Notes under the pieces: model-generated
The model's input: only the letters and a program-made list of their open reading frames with translations
Told to the model about the DNA's origin: nothing
Database searches by the model: none
Assembly: GCA_945890495.1 (NCBI GenBank)
Contig: CAMDCO010000005.1
Coordinates: forward strand, 20,528 to 84,527
Origin: Bordetella parapertussis
GTDB lineage: Bacteria > Pseudomonadota > Gammaproteobacteria > Burkholderiales > Thiobacillaceae
Length of the DNA stretch: 64,000 bases
Direction: 5' to 3'
Shown: positions 60,369-64,000 of the stretch, one piece after another
Numbering within the stretch: the first letter of the stretch is position 1
How the letters are laid out: each line of letters opens with the position of its first letter
Translations under genes and position numbers: made by a program

Positions 60369-61910
60369 TCAATACGCGGCGTTGGCCTTGAAATCTTCGA
60401 TCGCAGCGACCAAGTCGTTTTCGGCCTCGGTGTCGATATCCTTAGCCTGCTCGATCTTATCCATCAAGCCCGCATATTTGGACTTGAGGAAGGAGAAAAG
60501 GGCGGCCTCGAAAGCCAGCGCTCGGGGCGTCGGCACATCGTCGAAGTAACCACGGTTCACGGCAAACAGGGTCAACGCCATGGCCGAAACCGTCATCGGG
60601 GCATATTGCGCCTGCTTCATCAGCTCGGTCACCAACTTGCCGCGCTCAAGCTGCTTGCGGGTCACTTCGTCCAAGTCAGAGGCAAACTGGGCAAAGGCCG
60701 CCAGTTCACGATACTGGGCCAGGGCCAGACGGACGCCGCCGCCCAACTTCTTAATGACCTTGGTCTGGGCTGCGCCACCGACACGGGACACGGATAGACC
60801 GGCGTTAATGGCGGGACGAATGCCGGCGTTGAACAGATCGGTTTCCAGGAAGATCTGGCCGTCCGTAATCGAGATCACATTAGTCGGCACGAAGGCTGAC
60901 ACATCACCCGCTTGGGTTTCGATGATCGGCAGCGCGGTCAGCGAACCGGTTTGCCCTTTGACGGCACCCTTAGTCAGTTTCTCTACCTCGGCGGCATTGA
61001 TCCGCGAGGAGCGCTCAAGAAGACGGGAGTGCAGATAGAACACATCGCCAGGATAGGCTTCGCGGCCCGGAGGGCGGCGCAACAAGAGGGATATCTGACG
61101 GTAGGCCCAGGCCTGCTTGGTCAGGTCATCATAAACAATCAGCGCATCTTGGCCGCGATCGCGGAAATATTCGCCCATCGAGCAACCCGCATACGGGGCA
61201 ATAAACTGCATAGCCGCGGGATCGGAGGAGGTGGCTGAGACGATGATGGTATGACCCATGGAATCATGCTCTTCCAGCTTGCGCACCACATTGGCCACCG
61301 AGGAGGCCTTCTGGCCCACAGCGACATAGATACAGATAACGCCCGTACCCTTTTGATTGATGATCGTGTCGATCGCCACGGCCGTCTTGCCGGTCTGGCG
61401 GTCACCAATGATCAGTTCGCGCTGGCCACGGCCTACCGGGACCATCGCGTCTACGGACTTGAGGCCGGTCTGCATCGGTTGCGCCACGGACTGACGCGAA
61501 ATCACGCCCGGGGCCACTTTCTCAACCGGTGCCGTCTCGCTGGCCTCCACCGGGCCCTTGCCATCGATCGGTTGGCCCAAGGCATTCACCACCCGGCCAA
61601 TCAAGGCGGGGCCCACCGGCACCTCCAAAATGCGGCCCGTACACTTGACCGTATCGCCCTCGGAAATGTGCTCATACTCACCCAGCACCACCGCGCCAAC
61701 AGAATCGCGCTCGAGGTTCAATGCCATACCAAAGGTGTTGCCCGGGAACTCGAGCATCTCGCCCTGCATCACCTCGGCTAGACCATGGATACGCACGATG
61801 CCATCCGTCACCGACACCACGGTTCCTTGGGTGCGAAGCTCGGAACCGGTCTCCATATTCTGGATCCGATTCTTGATCAGCGCGCTGATTTCAGAGGGGT
61901 TAAGTTGCAT
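60369..61910 (-). CDS. atpA: ATP synthase alpha subunit
   Basis: [20 protein letters not shown]. Confidence 0.99.
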   Translation of the reverse strand: MQLNPSEISALIKNRIQNMETGSELRTQGTVVSVTDGIVRIHGLAEVMQGEMLEFPGNTFGMALNLERDSVGAVVLGEYEHISEGDTVKCTGRILEVPVGPALIGRVVNALGQPIDGKGPVEASETAPVEKVAPGVISRQSVAQPMQTGLKSVDAMVPVGRGQRELIIGDRQTGKTAVAIDTIINQKGTGVICIYVAVGQKASSVANVVRKLEEHDSMGHTIIVSATSSDPAAMQFIAPYAGCSMGEYFRDRGQDALIVYDDLTKQAWAYRQISLLLRRPPGREAYPGDVFYLHSRLLERSSRINAAEVEKLTKGAVKGQTGSLTALPIIETQAGDVSAFVPTNVISITDGQIFLETDLFNAGIRPAINAGLSVSRVGGAAQTKVIKKLGGGVRLALAQYRELAAFAQFASDLDEVTRKQLERGKLVTELMKQAQYAPMTVSAMALTLFAVNRGYFDDVPTPRALAFEAALFSFLKSKYAGLMDKIEQAKDIDTEAENDLVAAIEDFKANAAY

Positions 61911-61980
61911 ACTGACTCCGGGTTTTCATCAATCTTTTAAGCCCGTTCGGGACCATCCGCGAACCGGCAAATCTAAAATT

Positions 61981-62517
61981 TCAACTCGACATGGCCACCG
62001 CGAGATCGGCGATTTTGCCCCGCACCGAGGCATCCATCACTTCATCGCCCACGGCGATAATAACGCCACCAATCAAGGCCGCGTCCACCGAACTGGTGAC
62101 CTGAACCTTACGGCCCAAACGCACCTCAAGCCGCTCCTGCAAGCCAGCCAATTGGGCGGCCTCCAACGGATACGCGCTAGTGATATGGGCATCCACCTCA
62201 CCCGCCGCCTTGGCGCGGGCCTCTTCAAAGAGGCTCGCCACCGTGGGCAGCAAAGGCAGGCGTTTGTTCTCGGCCAAGATTCGGACCAGGTTGGCGGCAT
62301 CGGCCGTTAAGCGATCACCGCCCACCGCCAAGAGCAAATCCACCACACGCGCACCGGGAATGGCCGGGTTATGCGCCATATCCAGCACTTGTGGATCAGA
62401 GACAATCCCCGCCAACAAGGCCAGCGTCTCGGACCAAGTTTGCCAAGACTGGCCATCCTGCGCCAACTGGGCCACCGCTTCTGCGTAAGGGCGCGCTACC
62501 GTGGTCAATTCGGCCAT
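61981..62517 (-). CDS. atpH: ATP synthase delta subunit
   Basis: Position in operon; VARPYAEAVAQLA, GGVIIAVGDEVMDASVRGKIADL. Confidence 0.96.
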   Translation of the reverse strand: MAELTTVARPYAEAVAQLAQDGQSWQTWSETLALLAGIVSDPQVLDMAHNPAIPGARVVDLLLAVGGDRLTADAANLVRILAENKRLPLLPTVASLFEEARAKAAGEVDAHITSAYPLEAAQLAGLQERLEVRLGRKVQVTSSVDAALIGGVIIAVGDEVMDASVRGKIADLAVAMSS

Positions 62518-62519
62518 GG

Positions 62520-62990
62520 TTAGATCCCGCTCTTGATCTCTTCGAGCAAGGCGCTATGCGCCTTAGCATCGACCTCGCGACGCAGGATTCGCTCTGCACC
62601 GGCCACAACCAGACCTGCAACCTGCTCACGCAACTGCTCACGCGCGCGGTGCACTTCCTGCTGAATCTCGGCCTGTGCCAAGGCCAGCTGACGCTCACCC
62701 TCGACCCTTGCATCTTGCTTGGACTGATCGACTACCTCAGCGGCGCGTTTTTCGGCCAGCGCAATGATTTCGGAGGCACGCTGCTTGGCATCGTGCAAGG
62801 ACTCGACCGAACGCTTCGAAGCCAACTCCAATTCGTGGCGGCCGCGATCTGCTGCTGCCAAGCCATCGGCAATTTCCTTGCGGCGCGCCTCAAGGGCGGC
62901 CACGATCGGCGGCCACACAAAACGCATGCAGAACCACACGAAAATCGCAAAGGTGATGGACTGGCCAATCAGGGTCATATTAATGTTCAT
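62520..62990 (-). CDS. atpF: ATP synthase b subunit
   Basis: [44 protein letters not shown]. Confidence 0.97.
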   Translation of the reverse strand: MNINMTLIGQSITFAIFVWFCMRFVWPPIVAALEARRKEIADGLAAADRGRHELELASKRSVESLHDAKQRASEIIALAEKRAAEVVDQSKQDARVEGERQLALAQAEIQQEVHRAREQLREQVAGLVVAGAERILRREVDAKAHSALLEEIKSGI

Positions 62991-63026
62991 ACCCCAAGCC
63001 TACCTTTCTGCGTGTCAGGCAATGAC

Positions 63027-63269
<243 letters not shown>

Positions 63270-63303
63270 TTACTCCTGTTTCAACAAGTCAAAGATGAAT
63301 GAA

Positions 63304-64000
<697 letters not shown>

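Overview
The 64-kb window is a GC-rich proteobacterial chromosome segment, probably gammaproteobacterial by inference: Nudix-ThiE fusion, priA-argS-SPOR-dsbA order, glmS/glmU/atp block. Left part (0-17 kb): a TonB-like gene cut by the window edge, a Sel1-repeat protein, lipA, a CobW-type GTPase, a MetA-family acyltransferase, an H1-like/DksA fusion, yidD, tcdA, a RegB/RegA-type two-component system, and four small toxin-antitoxin (TA) modules with many short repeats. Middle (17-37 kb): PCuAC copper chaperone, phoU, a clade II-type (Sec) N2O reductase cluster (nosZ, cyt c, nosB, nosD, nosG, nosH, nosF, nosL, nosY, tlpA-like, second nosD), running on the same strand into a menaquinone cluster (menA, menB, menC, a menE-menF fusion, menD). 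Right part (37-64 kb): housekeeping genes ending in the atp operon, with atpB cut by the window edge. Two observations stand out. (1) Three of the four TA modules lie between a gene 3' end (or terminator) and a second, diverged copy of it; at lipA the extra copy keeps 47 codons plus a stop, with mostly synonymous differences. This suggests cassette-like capture of TA genes at gene 3' ends. (2) A nos-men supercluster has two NosD paralogues, a MenE-MenF fusion, a NosL with a Gly/Met repeat insertion, FNR-like boxes, and a nearby RegB homologue that appears to lack the redox cysteine. No tRNA, rRNA or CRISPR array was recognised.
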